The notes: generated by a model not told the origin, from the letters alone. A stretch of 30,071 bases of DNA from an uncultured Bacteroidales bacterium (GCA_937896505.1 CALBNP010000176.1:1-30071), one strand, 5' to 3'. Positions 1-7,255 are shown, numbered from the stretch's first letter. A program made the numbers and translations.

Positions 1-223
1 CGCTGGGCTGCTGCATGATGCGGAAGGCGTCGCTTTTGCCCGCCCAGTTGAGCACATAACGCTCGTTGCTGAAATTCACTTCCTCGCCCAATGTGGCTTT
101 CAGTTTCTCCCAGTCGATTTTGCCTTCGGCAAAGGCTTCGGGAATCAGGGCTTGGAGAGCCTCAAGGCGTTCTTTCAAAGGTGTTTGGGAATATCCGTCC
201 ATATTTCGATAATTGTCCGCCAT
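1..223 (-). CDS. Type III restriction-modification DNA methyltransferase (Mod), N-terminal fragment
   Basis: Only the first 74 residues are inside the window; the gene runs off the left edge. The start is ATG at 223. The fragment has the pattern of the N-terminus of type III Mod subunits and related site-specific adenine methyltransferases: an amphipathic helix (LKERLEALQALIPEAF), then EGKIDWEKLKATLGEEV, then SNERYVLNWAGKSDA leading towards the first methyltransferase motifs. In such enzymes this segment precedes the DPPY catalytic motif, which is not visible here. Mod would methylate adenine in an asymmetric site and give specificity to a Res nuclease, if one lies beyond the edge. It is divergent from the esterase gene at 343. 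The family call is fairly sure; whether a complete restriction system exists cannot be seen. Confidence 0.7.
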   Translation of the reverse strand, partial: MADNYRNMDGYSQTPLKERLEALQALIPEAFAEGKIDWEKLKATLGEEVNFSNERYVLNWAGKSDAFRIMQQPS

Positions 224-286
224 GATAAATATCTGTTATTCAATATATTCTTTTCAGTTTTTCCTGCACTTCAGAAATTAATCTTG

Positions 287-294
287 CAAAAGTA
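287..294 (-). promoter_or_regulatory. Bacteroidota -7 box for the methyltransferase gene
   Basis: The minus strand reads TACTTTTG, a match to the Bacteroidota -7 consensus TAnnTTTG, about 64 bases upstream of the ATG at 223. I see no clear -33 TTTG at normal spacing, so only the -7 element is claimed. Confidence 0.45.
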
Positions 295-315
295 GTATTT
301 TTTTGGGTTTTTGTC

Positions 316-323
316 TATTTTTG
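316..323 (+). promoter_or_regulatory. Bacteroidota -7 box for the esterase gene
   Basis: TATTTTTG matches TAnnTTTG and lies 19 bases upstream of the ATG at 343, giving a short leader as is common in this phylum. The surrounding DNA is T-rich, so a chance match is possible; no well-spaced -33 TTTG is seen. Confidence 0.45.
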
Positions 324-342
324 TCCCACAAATTTTAGTCCT

Positions 343-1530
343 ATGAAAAAGTTATTTTTATCTATCATTTTTGCGTTTGCAGCATTCATGCTGAACGCAC
401 AAGAAACCAAGACCTTCAACTGGGGCGGCGTTGATAGACAATATCTTGAATACGTCCCTGAAAGCTATACAGGAGAAACTCCAGCACCCGTGTTGTTCTT
501 CCTTCACGGATTGGGCGACGACATCAACAGCAGCTTCAACAGCACCAACTTCAAGCAGATAGCCGATGAAAAAGGTTGGATTCTCGTGTATCCTCAAGCC
601 TTGGACTACACACTCACTCTTCCATACGGCATTGGCAGTTACGACTTTGGCACAGCGTGGACAGCTGGCGTTACCATCGCAGTAACATTTACTATCTATG
701 GAATGCCCCTCACTTTCAATGTCACACTGAACGATGGCGTTGATGATTCAGGGTTCCTCAATTCACTAGTCGATGAAATGGAAAACAACTACAATGTTGA
801 TGCCGACAGTGTGTTCTTTGCAGGCTTCTCGTTAGGCGGCTTCATGTGCCACCGCATGGCCATCGAACATGGCGAACGCATCAACGGCATCGCCTCAATA
901 AGTGGATTGGTTGGAACGGATATGGAAAACCTGACGCCTGCTGCCAATGTCAATATGCTTTTGGCTTTCGGAACCAACGACCAGGTAATCAGTTACGACG
1001 AAGCTACCATCACCTACAATGATTTCGGGCCTTACAATGTTGGTTTACCAGCCGAAAGTTCCGTTGAATGGTGGCGCAGTTTCAACAACTGTGATGAAGA
1101 AGCCATTTTTGAGCAATATCCTGATACCCAAAATGACGGTTTGACATTTGAAATGTATAGTTATCTGAACGGCGACATCGATTCGCGCGTTTCATTCCTG
1201 AAAGTCATCAATGGCGAACACGCTTGGTACAGCGGCAGCAATTACGATGTCGATTACGAAACCGAAATCTACCGTTTCTTCACCAACACCTTGGATGTTA
1301 CCGATGTCGATGAAAACGTATGCAACATGATGAGCGTTTATCCGAATCCTGCCAACAATTTCATTTACATTGATTTAGATAAACCTTCCGAAATCCATGT
1401 TTCCGATCTTCTTGGAAACGAAGTGCTGCATACCATCGCAAACGGAAAGGTTGACGTTTCGTCATTGACAAATGGAATTTATTTCCTGAAGGCTGATGGA
1501 AAGTTTGCTAAATTAGTAGTTGAGAAATAA
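343..1530 (+). CDS. Secreted PHB-depolymerase/feruloyl-esterase-like hydrolase with T9SS sorting domain
   Basis: A 395-residue exported alpha/beta hydrolase. Residues 1-20 are a signal peptide ending LNAQ. The hydrolase core (about 25-315) has the oxyanion-side motif FFLHGLGDD near 53, the nucleophile elbow GFSLGG with Ser163, a likely acid Asp213 in FGTNDQV and a likely His in NGEHAWY near 293. This arrangement is typical of the LpqC/poly(3-hydroxybutyrate) depolymerase and feruloyl esterase group (COG3509), which cleave polyester or plant cell-wall ester bonds. Residues from about 329 form a type A T9SS C-terminal domain starting with VYPNPANN and ending KLVVEK, so the enzyme is expected to cross the outer membrane by T9SS and be surface-attached or released. 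It stands alone, followed by a terminator. The exact substrate cannot be told. Confidence 0.85.
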   Translation: MKKLFLSIIFAFAAFMLNAQETKTFNWGGVDRQYLEYVPESYTGETPAPVLFFLHGLGDDINSSFNSTNFKQIADEKGWILVYPQALDYTLTLPYGIGSYDFGTAWTAGVTIAVTFTIYGMPLTFNVTLNDGVDDSGFLNSLVDEMENNYNVDADSVFFAGFSLGGFMCHRMAIEHGERINGIASISGLVGTDMENLTPAANVNMLLAFGTNDQVISYDEATITYNDFGPYNVGLPAESSVEWWRSFNNCDEEAIFEQYPDTQNDGLTFEMYSYLNGDIDSRVSFLKVINGEHAWYSGSNYDVDYETEIYRFFTNTLDVTDVDENVCNMMSVYPNPANNFIYIDLDKPSEIHVSDLLGNEVLHTIANGKVDVSSLTNGIYFLKADGKFAKLVVEK

Positions 1531-1545
1531 TTATGTTAATATTTC

Positions 1546-1568
1546 GGACACACGCGGTGCGTCCTTAC
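1546..1568. repeat. GC-rich imperfect palindrome
   Basis: GGAC and CAC arms face GTG and GTCC arms around a GCG centre, with one mismatched pair, followed by TTAC. The layout (GTA, purines, GACG, GCG-rich centre, mirrored) resembles the perfect palindrome at 9334-9361, suggesting the same REP-like family. It lies in the 3' flank of the esterase gene just before its terminator. Confidence 0.5.
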
Positions 1569-1606
1569 AAAAAACGCTAGACACATGATTTGTCCAGCGT
1601 TTTTTT
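1569..1606 (+). terminator. Rho-independent terminator, probably bidirectional
   Basis: An A-run, the stem ACGCTAGACA, a seven-base loop and TGTCCAGCGT followed by a T-run. The stem has a single A/C mismatch. Because an A-run precedes the stem and a T-run follows it, the hairpin can end both the esterase transcript (+) and the convergent PspC transcript (-). Confidence 0.8.
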
Positions 1607-1637
1607 ATGGTTCATAGGTTTTTGTTCGTGAAAATCC

Positions 1638-1838
1638 TTACGGGTTCGGCAATTGGTCTTGAGTTGGCATAATGATGGCGCAGATGATATAGGCCAACAG
1701 GCCGCTGCCGCCAACAAGTGCAAAAATAATCCAAAGAATTCGGATTAAAGTCGGGTCTAGGTCGAAGTATTCACCGATGCCTCCGCAAACACCGCAGAGT
1801 TTTTTGTTCGCAATCGAACGATAAAGTTTCTTGTTCAT
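1638..1838 (-). CDS. PspC domain membrane protein
   Basis: A 66-residue stand-alone PspC-domain protein, a usual length for this family. The N-terminal motif KKLYRSIANKKLCGVCGGIGEY, seen here as RSIANKKLCGVCGGIG, is followed by FDLDPTLIRILW and one hydrophobic helix (about 34-58) ending IIMP. PspC proteins are inner-membrane components associated with envelope stress responses (phage-shock systems in other phyla); in Bacteroidota they are often single small genes whose role is poorly defined. The start at 1838 is ATG. It has its own -7 box and a GTTGCAA inverted repeat upstream, and shares the terminator at 1569-1606 with the esterase gene. No pspA or pspB is nearby. Confidence 0.88.
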   Translation of the reverse strand: MNKKLYRSIANKKLCGVCGGIGEYFDLDPTLIRILWIIFALVGGSGLLAYIICAIIMPTQDQLPNP

Positions 1839-1867
1839 TTTTTATTCGATTTATTGATTTGACACTG

Positions 1868-1875
1868 CAAAAGTA
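1868..1875 (-). promoter_or_regulatory. -7 box for the PspC gene
   Basis: The minus strand reads TACTTTTG (TAnnTTTG), 30 bases upstream of the PspC ATG. A TTTC about 20 bases further upstream may stand in for the -33 TTTG. Confidence 0.5.
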
Positions 1876-1900
1876 CAATGAATCTGCGAAACGAAACAGG

Positions 1901-1916
1901 GTTGCAATGTTGCAAC
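1901..1916. promoter_or_regulatory. Perfect inverted repeat GTTGCAA-TG-TTGCAAC, possible operator
   Basis: Two perfect 7-base arms separated by TG lie about 26 bases upstream of the PspC -7 box, just beyond the expected -33 position. This is the size and symmetry of a dimeric repressor or activator site. No regulator can be named. Confidence 0.35.
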
Positions 1917-1999
1917 TTCGAAACAATGCGGACGAGCCGTAAGGATGTCATGCAACTTGCCAATAAATTTTAAACTAAAGTAAACATTATTTAATCAAG

Positions 2000-2028
2000 A
2001 GGGCGGTTTTAGGGTGCCGCCCTTTTTT
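2000..2028 (+). terminator. Rho-independent terminator with no obvious upstream gene
   Basis: The stem AGGGCGG pairs with CCGCCCT across a ten-base loop and is followed by TTTTTT. It is oriented for plus-strand transcripts, yet no plus-strand gene is seen between 1531 and 2000. It lies 104 bases upstream of the ATG at 2132 and upstream of the -7 box at 2088. Confidence 0.75.
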
Positions 2029-2087
2029 GTTTGCCAATCATTTTTCACTTTTAGAAAAAAAATATACCATTCAAAAATTGTTTTTTC

Positions 2088-2095
2088 TACATTTG
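2088..2095 (+). promoter_or_regulatory. -7 box for the FAD-dependent oxidoreductase fusion
   Basis: TACATTTG matches TAnnTTTG, 36 bases upstream of the ATG at 2132. Its position shows that a possible TTG start at 2027 in the same frame would lie upstream of the promoter, so 2132 is the better start. No convincing -33 TTTG is seen. Confidence 0.5.
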
Positions 2096-2131
2096 CGCTT
2101 CTATTTACGACAAACTCTAATTCATTGTATT

Positions 2132-5100
2132 ATGTACAAAATCGAAAAACACCCTATTTTGGACATCCCGCAGGAAGACCTCGTGGAGTTCCAATATGAA
2201 GGCAAGACCGTAAAAGGTCAGCGTGGCAAGACCATTGCTGCTGCCCTTCACCAAGCTGGTTTCCCAATTCACAGCCACAGCCTCGATGGCCGCAACCGAA
2301 GCCTTGAATGTGGCATCGGCAAATGCGGCGCCTGCGAAATGCTTGTCGATGGCAAGATTCGCCGCATCTGCATCACCAAAGTCGATGGTGTGAAGGAAGT
2401 GCGCGAGATTCCAAAGGATTATCAGCCCGATGTGGAAGCCAATCCACAAAAGGAAGTCAAGATATATAAGACCACCGTGGCCATTATCGGTGCCGGCCCT
2501 GCAGGTTTGGCATGCCGCGAGAAACTCATCGAACTCGGCATCCCGAACATGGTCATCGACAACAACGCCACCATAGGCGGTCAGTTCAACATGCAGACCC
2601 ACCAGTTCTTCTTCTTCGAGAAGGCAAAGAAATTCGGTGGAATGCGTGGTTTCGATATTGCCAAGACTTTGGCCGGCGACAACCGCGAAGGCATCTTGCT
2701 AAACAACACCGTGTGGGACTTGCTCGAAGGCAAACGCATTGCCCTAAAGAACATCAGCACACAGGAAATCAGTTATGTCGATGCTGAACATCTGGTTGTG
2801 GCAACAGGTGCCGTTCCGTTCATGCCGACCTTCGAAAACGACGATGTGCCTGGCGTTTACACCGCTGCTGTCTTCCAAAAGATGATGAATCAGGAACACA
2901 CTTTGCTGGGCAAGAAAGTCCTCACCGTAGGTGCTGGTAACATCGGTTATCTGACCTCATACCAAGGTATGCAGGCTGGCGCAACCATCAAGGCCATCAT
3001 CGAAGGCATGGACCACGAAGGCGGTTTCCCAGTTCAGGCCAACCGTGTGCGCCGTCTCGGCATCCCGATTATGACTTCACACGTTTTGCTGAAAGCCATT
3101 CCGAATGAGGATTACAGCGGTATCAAAGGTGCTGTCATTGCCGAATGTCAGAACTTCAAGCCAATTCCAGGCACTGAAAAAATCATTGATGACATCGACA
3201 TCATCAATATTTGCACTGGCTTGATTCCTGACGACCAATTGCTTACCAAAGGCAAGCAGGTATTTGGCCTGAACACTTACGGTTGCGGCGATGCCATCCG
3301 CATTGGTGAAGGCACAAGCGCCGTGTTGCGCGGCAAGCAGGCTGCTTTCGAAGTGGCTCAGAACCTTGGCATCCGCTTCAATTATGACGAATATCTTGAA
3401 ATTTCAAGACAATATATCGACTCTCAACAGCGTCCGGTGCGCGTGCTCGAAAAGCCGAATCTGCCCGACCACGACCGCATGTTTGCAAAGCCGTTTGTCC
3501 AACTTGACTGCCTCTATGGTTTTGCCTGCAACCCTTGCTCGTTCTCTTGCCCGCAAGGTGCCATCACCAAGGCAAGCACCAATGTCACGCCTATCGTCGA
3601 TTACACGAAGTGCATCGGCTGCATGCAGTGCGTCAACCATTGCCCAGGCTTGGCCATTTTCGGTTACGATTTGAACAAGAATACACTCTTCCTGCCTGTC
3701 GAATACGAAGTTGAAGAAGGCAAGGAAGTCTTCCTGATTGACAACAACGGCAAGAAGGTTGGCGAAGGCGTGATTGAAAAGGTCTTGAAGAAGGATAACA
3801 AGACCAATGTCGTCCGTGTGAAAGCCACCACCATTAGTGGTGAAGAACTGGTTGCCGCCCGTGGCTTCATCTTAAAGGAAAGATATCCGAAACCATTGGA
3901 ATTCAAGCCGGTTCACGATGTGGAAAGCGAAACTTACGTCTGCCACTGCGAAGACATCGATCTGAAGACCATCCTTGATGTCATTGGCGACCGCAAATAC
4001 ATTTCCGTTGACGAACTGAAACACATCACCCGTATGGGTATGGGTCCTTGCCGTGGCAAGCGCTGCGTGCCGAGAGCCAAGCAGATTTTGCGTTCGTATG
4101 GCATTGAAGTCATCGGCGATTCGTCACCGCGCGCTCCTTTGGCAAGTCAGGTGAACCTTGGCGATGTCTATAATCCTAATGCCAAGGAAGTCTATGTTTT
4201 CCCGACTAACAACGATGTCAAGAAGGAAACGGTCGAAGTGCTGATTGCCGGTGGCGGTATTGCCGGTAGCGGTGCCTTCCGTTATTTTGCCGAAGCAGGC
4301 AAGAAACCTGTTTTGGTCAACTACGACAGAGGTTCGTCATGGCGTTGCATCGGCGGTGGCCGTCCTGCTTTCTCCAACCCTGACATTTCCGATATTGCCA
4401 ACCATAACCTTGAGATATTCAAGGAAATACAGGCCGTTCACAACATCAATTTCAAGATGACGCGCTATGTAAACCTCGTTCACGACGATGCAACCTACAA
4501 GGCTTTGGATGCTTCACGCGCCTGGAGCGATGCCTACATGATTGACAAGAAGGATTTCCGCAACGAGATTTCGTCCTTGTGGAACATGGACAGCAATGTC
4601 TATTCGCACGCCTTGATTTCGAACGACTGCTGGCAGGCAACGCCAGGCCGCACCATCGATTTCATCCGTGGCATCGCCATCCAAAATGGTGGCCGTCTGA
4701 TGGAAGACTGCGAACTGCTTTCGGTGAGCAAGCAAGGTGGCAAATATTTCGCTTTGGTCCGCACCCACGACAAGCAGTACATCGAATTCTGCTGCGACCA
4801 TTTCGTCAATGCAATGGGTTGGGGCGCTGAAAAGTTCACCGACATGTTGGGCATCGATACGCAGATGTATCCTGTCAAACACCAAGCTTTCATCACACGC
4901 CGTTTGCCGAATATGGGCGTCAAGGGCGATTCGTTGGATATGATTATCGACCGCCGTCACTACAAAGGCTTCTCAGCCGTTTACGGACAGCAGTTCCTGC
5001 ACACCGGACAAATCATCGGTTGCGCTTCGCCTGACTGCGACGCCTTCGAAGCACGCCAGAACCTGAAATATAACAGCAAGGAATTCCTGCAGGTGGTGAG

Positions 5101-5356
5101 CGAAGTCTTCGTCGACTGGATTCCAAACCTCGCATCCGTTGGTTTCCACGCCGTTTGGTCGGGCTACTACATGGAGCCTCGCTACATCGTTGATCCGGAA
5201 GTCGGTATGCTGACAGGCTTGCGCGGCCACGGCTTCATGCTCGGTCAGTATCTTGCCAAGATTTATGTAGATAAATACCTTGGCAAGCCTGTTCCAGGCT
5301 ACATGAAGGATCTTGCTTTGAGCGGCAAAGGCTTGAGCGAGAACGCTTTCAAATAA
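2132..5356 (+). CDS. Single-chain HcnABC/opine-oxidase-like FAD and iron-sulfur amine oxidoreductase
   Basis: A 1074-residue soluble multi-domain flavoprotein starting at ATG 2132. In order it shows: a plant-type 2Fe-2S domain (about 15-95; Cys60, 65, 68, 80); a pyridine-nucleotide-disulfide-type FAD/NAD fold (113-430; GAGPAG at 120, second dinucleotide motif VGAGNIG at 266); an 8-Cys ferredoxin module (Cys460, 466, 469, 473 and 494, 497, 500, 504); a BFD-like 2Fe-2S domain (Cys604, 606, 640, 645); and a C-terminal DAO-type FAD oxidase (about 702-1060; GGGIAGSG at 707). The Fer2, FAD/NAD+BFD and DAO parts correspond to HcnA, HcnB and HcnC, and to subunits of opine oxidases and dye-linked proline or hydroxyproline dehydrogenases. 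It should oxidise an amino or imino acid and pass electrons through iron-sulfur centres. The substrate is unknown, and neighbours do not help. A terminator follows directly. Confidence 0.85.
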   Translation: MYKIEKHPILDIPQEDLVEFQYEGKTVKGQRGKTIAAALHQAGFPIHSHSLDGRNRSLECGIGKCGACEMLVDGKIRRICITKVDGVKEVREIPKDYQPDVEANPQKEVKIYKTTVAIIGAGPAGLACREKLIELGIPNMVIDNNATIGGQFNMQTHQFFFFEKAKKFGGMRGFDIAKTLAGDNREGILLNNTVWDLLEGKRIALKNISTQEISYVDAEHLVVATGAVPFMPTFENDDVPGVYTAAVFQKMMNQEHTLLGKKVLTVGAGNIGYLTSYQGMQAGATIKAIIEGMDHEGGFPVQANRVRRLGIPIMTSHVLLKAIPNEDYSGIKGAVIAECQNFKPIPGTEKIIDDIDIINICTGLIPDDQLLTKGKQVFGLNTYGCGDAIRIGEGTSAVLRGKQAAFEVAQNLGIRFNYDEYLEISRQYIDSQQRPVRVLEKPNLPDHDRMFAKPFVQLDCLYGFACNPCSFSCPQGAITKASTNVTPIVDYTKCIGCMQCVNHCPGLAIFGYDLNKNTLFLPVEYEVEEGKEVFLIDNNGKKVGEGVIEKVLKKDNKTNVVRVKATTISGEELVAARGFILKERYPKPLEFKPVHDVESETYVCHCEDIDLKTILDVIGDRKYISVDELKHITRMGMGPCRGKRCVPRAKQILRSYGIEVIGDSSPRAPLASQVNLGDVYNPNAKEVYVFPTNNDVKKETVEVLIAGGGIAGSGAFRYFAEAGKKPVLVNYDRGSSWRCIGGGRPAFSNPDISDIANHNLEIFKEIQAVHNINFKMTRYVNLVHDDATYKALDASRAWSDAYMIDKKDFRNEISSLWNMDSNVYSHALISNDCWQATPGRTIDFIRGIAIQNGGRLMEDCELLSVSKQGGKYFALVRTHDKQYIEFCCDHFVNAMGWGAEKFTDMLGIDTQMYPVKHQAFITRRLPNMGVKGDSLDMIIDRRHYKGFSAVYGQQFLHTGQIIGCASPDCDAFEARQNLKYNSKEFLQVVSEVFVDWIPNLASVGFHAVWSGYYMEPRYIVDPEVGMLTGLRGHGFMLGQYLAKIYVDKYLGKPVPGYMKDLALSGKGLSENAFK

Positions 5357-5381
5357 GAATTACTAATTTGCACAAACGAAT

Positions 5382-5414
5382 GAAGCCCGGGAATTTTCTC
5401 GGGCTTCGTTTTAT
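5382..5414 (+). terminator. Rho-independent terminator of the oxidoreductase gene
   Basis: GAAGCCCG pairs with CGGGCTTC around a ten-base A/T-rich loop, followed by GTTTTAT, 25 bases after the stop codon. Confidence 0.8.
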
Positions 5415-5504
5415 TTAGGCACTTATTTACCTGTTGGCACAAACAAAAACACGAAAAACACTTTGCCATCAATCAATTGTCCAGTAGGCGGACTTCCGCT
5501 TTGC

Positions 5505-5674
5505 GTCATTGCGAGCGTAGCGAAGCAAACTATACAAGGAGTATTATAGAACGCCGTCTAGATTGCTTCGTCGTTCCTCCTCGCAATGACATTTCATGTC
5601 TGTTCTTTGGTGGCTTTCTGCCTGGATTGCTTCGTCGTTCCTCCTCGCAATGACGCGATGCGTCTGTTCTTTGG
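5505..5674. repeat. Palindromic intergenic repeat with a tandem 30-bp duplication
   Basis: A 30-base unit beginning GATTGCTTCGTCG and ending CTCGCAATGAC occurs identically at 5561-5590 and 5625-5654. A second shared block, GTCTGTTCTTTGG, follows at 5598-5610 and 5662-5674, so the whole unit repeats with a 64-base period. An inverted partial copy (GTCATTGCGAG, then CGAAGCAA) lies at 5505-5530, so 5505-5590 can fold into a large hairpin. The CATTGCGAG/GAAGCAAT core is the kind of palindromic dispersed element seen in intergenic DNA of many bacteria. No coding function. Confidence 0.8.
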
Positions 5675-5874
5675 AAGATTTTTTGTGTTTTTGTCAATGA
5701 AATCCATTTTTTGGCAGCGGGAGGAAAGTTGCAACCCCTTTTTGTGCCATCAGATATATAGTTTCCTTTATTTATAGTTTTGACACTCTGAATATTACCA
5801 TCAATCTATTTCATCATCTTTTTTACGTCACGCAAAAAGCATGATGTTTTTTACATGATAATATATAAAGACAC
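5675..5874. other. Gene-free A/T-rich stretch
   Basis: The remainder of the 574-base gap between 5356 and 5931. I see no conserved reading frame, tRNA or clear RNA fold. A TAGTTTTG at 5775-5782 fits a -7 box but has no well-spaced -33 element and no gene after it. Confidence 0.5.
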
Positions 5875-5902
5875 AAAAAAACCCGAGAGAAATCTCACGG
5901 GC
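5875..5902 (-). terminator. Rho-independent terminator after secG
   Basis: Read on the minus strand, GCCCGTGAGA pairs with TCTCTCGGGT (one imperfect pair) around a short loop and is followed by a run of Ts. It lies about 30 bases after the secG stop and closes the minus-strand block. Confidence 0.8.
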
Positions 5903-5930
5903 TTTCCTACAGTTGTTCTGAATTTGCTCT

Positions 5931-6290
5931 TTATTCTTCTGCTTGTGGCTCAGCTTGTGCTTCAGCTGGCATTTCAGCAGCAGGAACTTCCATTGCTGGA
6001 GCTGAAGGCATGGCGTTTTCGATTTGCTCACGCATCTCTGAATCATAACCATCGCTGGTTTTGACATTCTTAGGGATGGTGATGCTCGAAATCAAGCAAA
6101 GAACCACCAGCACAGCTGCCATTGTCCATGTTGCCTTTTCAAGGAAATCGGTCGTTTGACGAACACCCATAACTTGGTTGGCACCACCGAAGTTGGAAAC
6201 CAGACCTCCGCCTTTTGAGTTCTGAACCAGAACGATCAATCCTAACAACACGCTGACAACCAGGATTAAAATCACTACTAATGTGTACAT
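5931..6290 (-). CDS. secG: Preprotein translocase subunit SecG
   Basis: A 119-residue SecG, the small accessory subunit of the SecYEG channel. Two membrane segments (about 3-22 and 54-74) flank the conserved cytoplasmic loop LVQNSKGGGLVSNFGG. A glycine-rich loop after the first helix is the hallmark of the family. The C-terminal tail (about 92-119) is acidic and Ala/Pro/Glu-rich, as is common in Bacteroidota SecG and absent from shorter proteobacterial forms. Start is ATG at 6290, two bases after the stop of the TPR gene, so the two are co-transcribed; a terminator follows. It ends a conserved gene order running LptE, TPR protein, SecG. Confidence 0.93.
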   Translation of the reverse strand: MYTLVVILILVVSVLLGLIVLVQNSKGGGLVSNFGGANQVMGVRQTTDFLEKATWTMAAVLVVLCLISSITIPKNVKTSDGYDSEMREQIENAMPSAPAMEVPAAEMPAEAQAEPQAEE

Positions 6291-6292
6291 AA

Positions 6293-7114
6293 CTAATTAT
6301 TTAATGTTTGACTTTTTATGCGTTCAATTTGGACTGCAAAATTACTACTTTTTTCTGGATATTTCAAGATTAATTTTTCATATATTGAAATTGCCTTCTC
6401 GGAATAGCCTTGTTTCTCATAAATCTTGGCCAAAGTTTCGCTCACGATGTTCTCTTGGTCGATGATGCTATTTTGCGCTACCGAGATAGGATTAAAGAAC
6501 TCAGCCTTGGGTCGCGAAATACTCGGATTTTCTGCTATAAACTTATCAATAAGTTCCTTACGCGAGAGTTTCTTAGGCTGACCTTCATTATTTTCCTTGC
6601 GCTGCTTTTCTTCTTCAATCTCTTTCAGGCGATTGGCGATAATGGCTTTCAGCTCGTCAAGCGACTTGCGTTTTTCTTCCAGCAAAGCCATCTCGGCCGA
6701 TAGTTCTTCGTGGCTCCCGCTGAGGTCGATTTCAGGAATGATGAAAACCTTTTCGTGTATGATGGCTCCATCGTTGGCTTCTTCCGCCACGTCGATGACT
6801 TCTGCAGAAGTAAAAAACTCATCTTTTGGCCTGAACTCATCTGGCAATTGCGGTTCTCTTTGACAATTTTCGATTCGGCGCTTGGCAATGAGTGAAAACA
6901 GCCTCAGCTTGTCGCGGTTCGGCATAATGCTGGCCGCCAAGCGTAGTTGCTGCTCATATTCAGGATGGTTTTCGTTCTGATAGGCGATGGCCAACAATGC
7001 CTGACCGATGGCAAAATAAGGATACCTTTCCGTCAAAGTCTTCACCTCATCGACAGCAGCACCCTTCAATGTCTCCGGTTGATTGATATATCCTATTAAT
7101 GTACTTGTTTCCAA
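6293..7114 (-). CDS. TPR-containing protein of the lptE-secG locus
   Basis: A 273-residue predicted cytoplasmic, largely helical protein without signal peptide. The N-terminal third (YPYFAIGQALLAIAYQ, then LRLAASIMPNRDKLRLF) matches the pattern of a Bacteroidota family encoded next to secG, in which an N-terminal helical domain contains a YPYF or YPYY motif. A charged coiled-coil-like stretch (about 135-180, rich in E, K, R) and the motif SRKELIDKFIAENPSISRP follow. A single tetratricopeptide-like unit (about 225-262, KIYEKQGYSEKAISIYEKLI) ends the protein. The start is TTG at 7114; no in-frame ATG fits, and the family usually begins MET. Function is unknown; the position suggests a role tied to envelope biogenesis. 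Confidence 0.75.
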   Translation of the reverse strand: METSTLIGYINQPETLKGAAVDEVKTLTERYPYFAIGQALLAIAYQNENHPEYEQQLRLAASIMPNRDKLRLFSLIAKRRIENCQREPQLPDEFRPKDEFFTSAEVIDVAEEANDGAIIHEKVFIIPEIDLSGSHEELSAEMALLEEKRKSLDELKAIIANRLKEIEEEKQRKENNEGQPKKLSRKELIDKFIAENPSISRPKAEFFNPISVAQNSIIDQENIVSETLAKIYEKQGYSEKAISIYEKLILKYPEKSSNFAVQIERIKSQTLNN

Positions 7115-7192
7115 TGTGTTATATGTTGTTCAAAATTGCTTAAGTGTCCTAAATGGTTATCAGTTTCTTCAAAAGTTCAAAATTATTCAAAA

Positions 7193-7250
7193 AGTCTAAT
7201 TGTCCCAAAGTCTAATGTCCAAATGTCTAATTGTCTAATTGTCCCCAAGT
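7193..7250. repeat. Degenerate short repeats of GTCTAATTGTCC type
   Basis: GTCTAAT recurs four times (7193, 7210, 7225 and 7233), mostly followed by TGTC, and interleaved with CAAA. This fills much of the gap between the TPR gene and lptE. It looks like slippage-prone low-complexity DNA; no coding or regulatory role is evident. Confidence 0.55.
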
Positions 7251-7255
7251 CCACA

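Noticed and set aside
2027..2131. N-terminal extension of the oxidoreductase from a TTG at 2027
   Set aside because: It overlaps a terminator T-run and lies upstream of the -7 box at 2088; ATG 2132 fits the start of the 2Fe-2S domain.
5561..5654. Two 30-base direct repeats with a 34-base spacer, like a minimal CRISPR array
   Set aside because: Only two copies, the spacer shares a further block with the DNA after the second copy, an inverted partial copy lies upstream, and no cas gene is present. A dispersed palindromic repeat explains it better.
5586..5777. Open frame of 63 residues on the plus strand in the repeat region
   Set aside because: It lies largely within the repeat element, has no start signal and its residues are low-complexity Phe/Cys-rich; it is a by-product of the repeat.
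5775..5782. TAGTTTTG, a -7-like box
   Set aside because: No -33 element at normal spacing and no plus-strand gene or RNA fold downstream.
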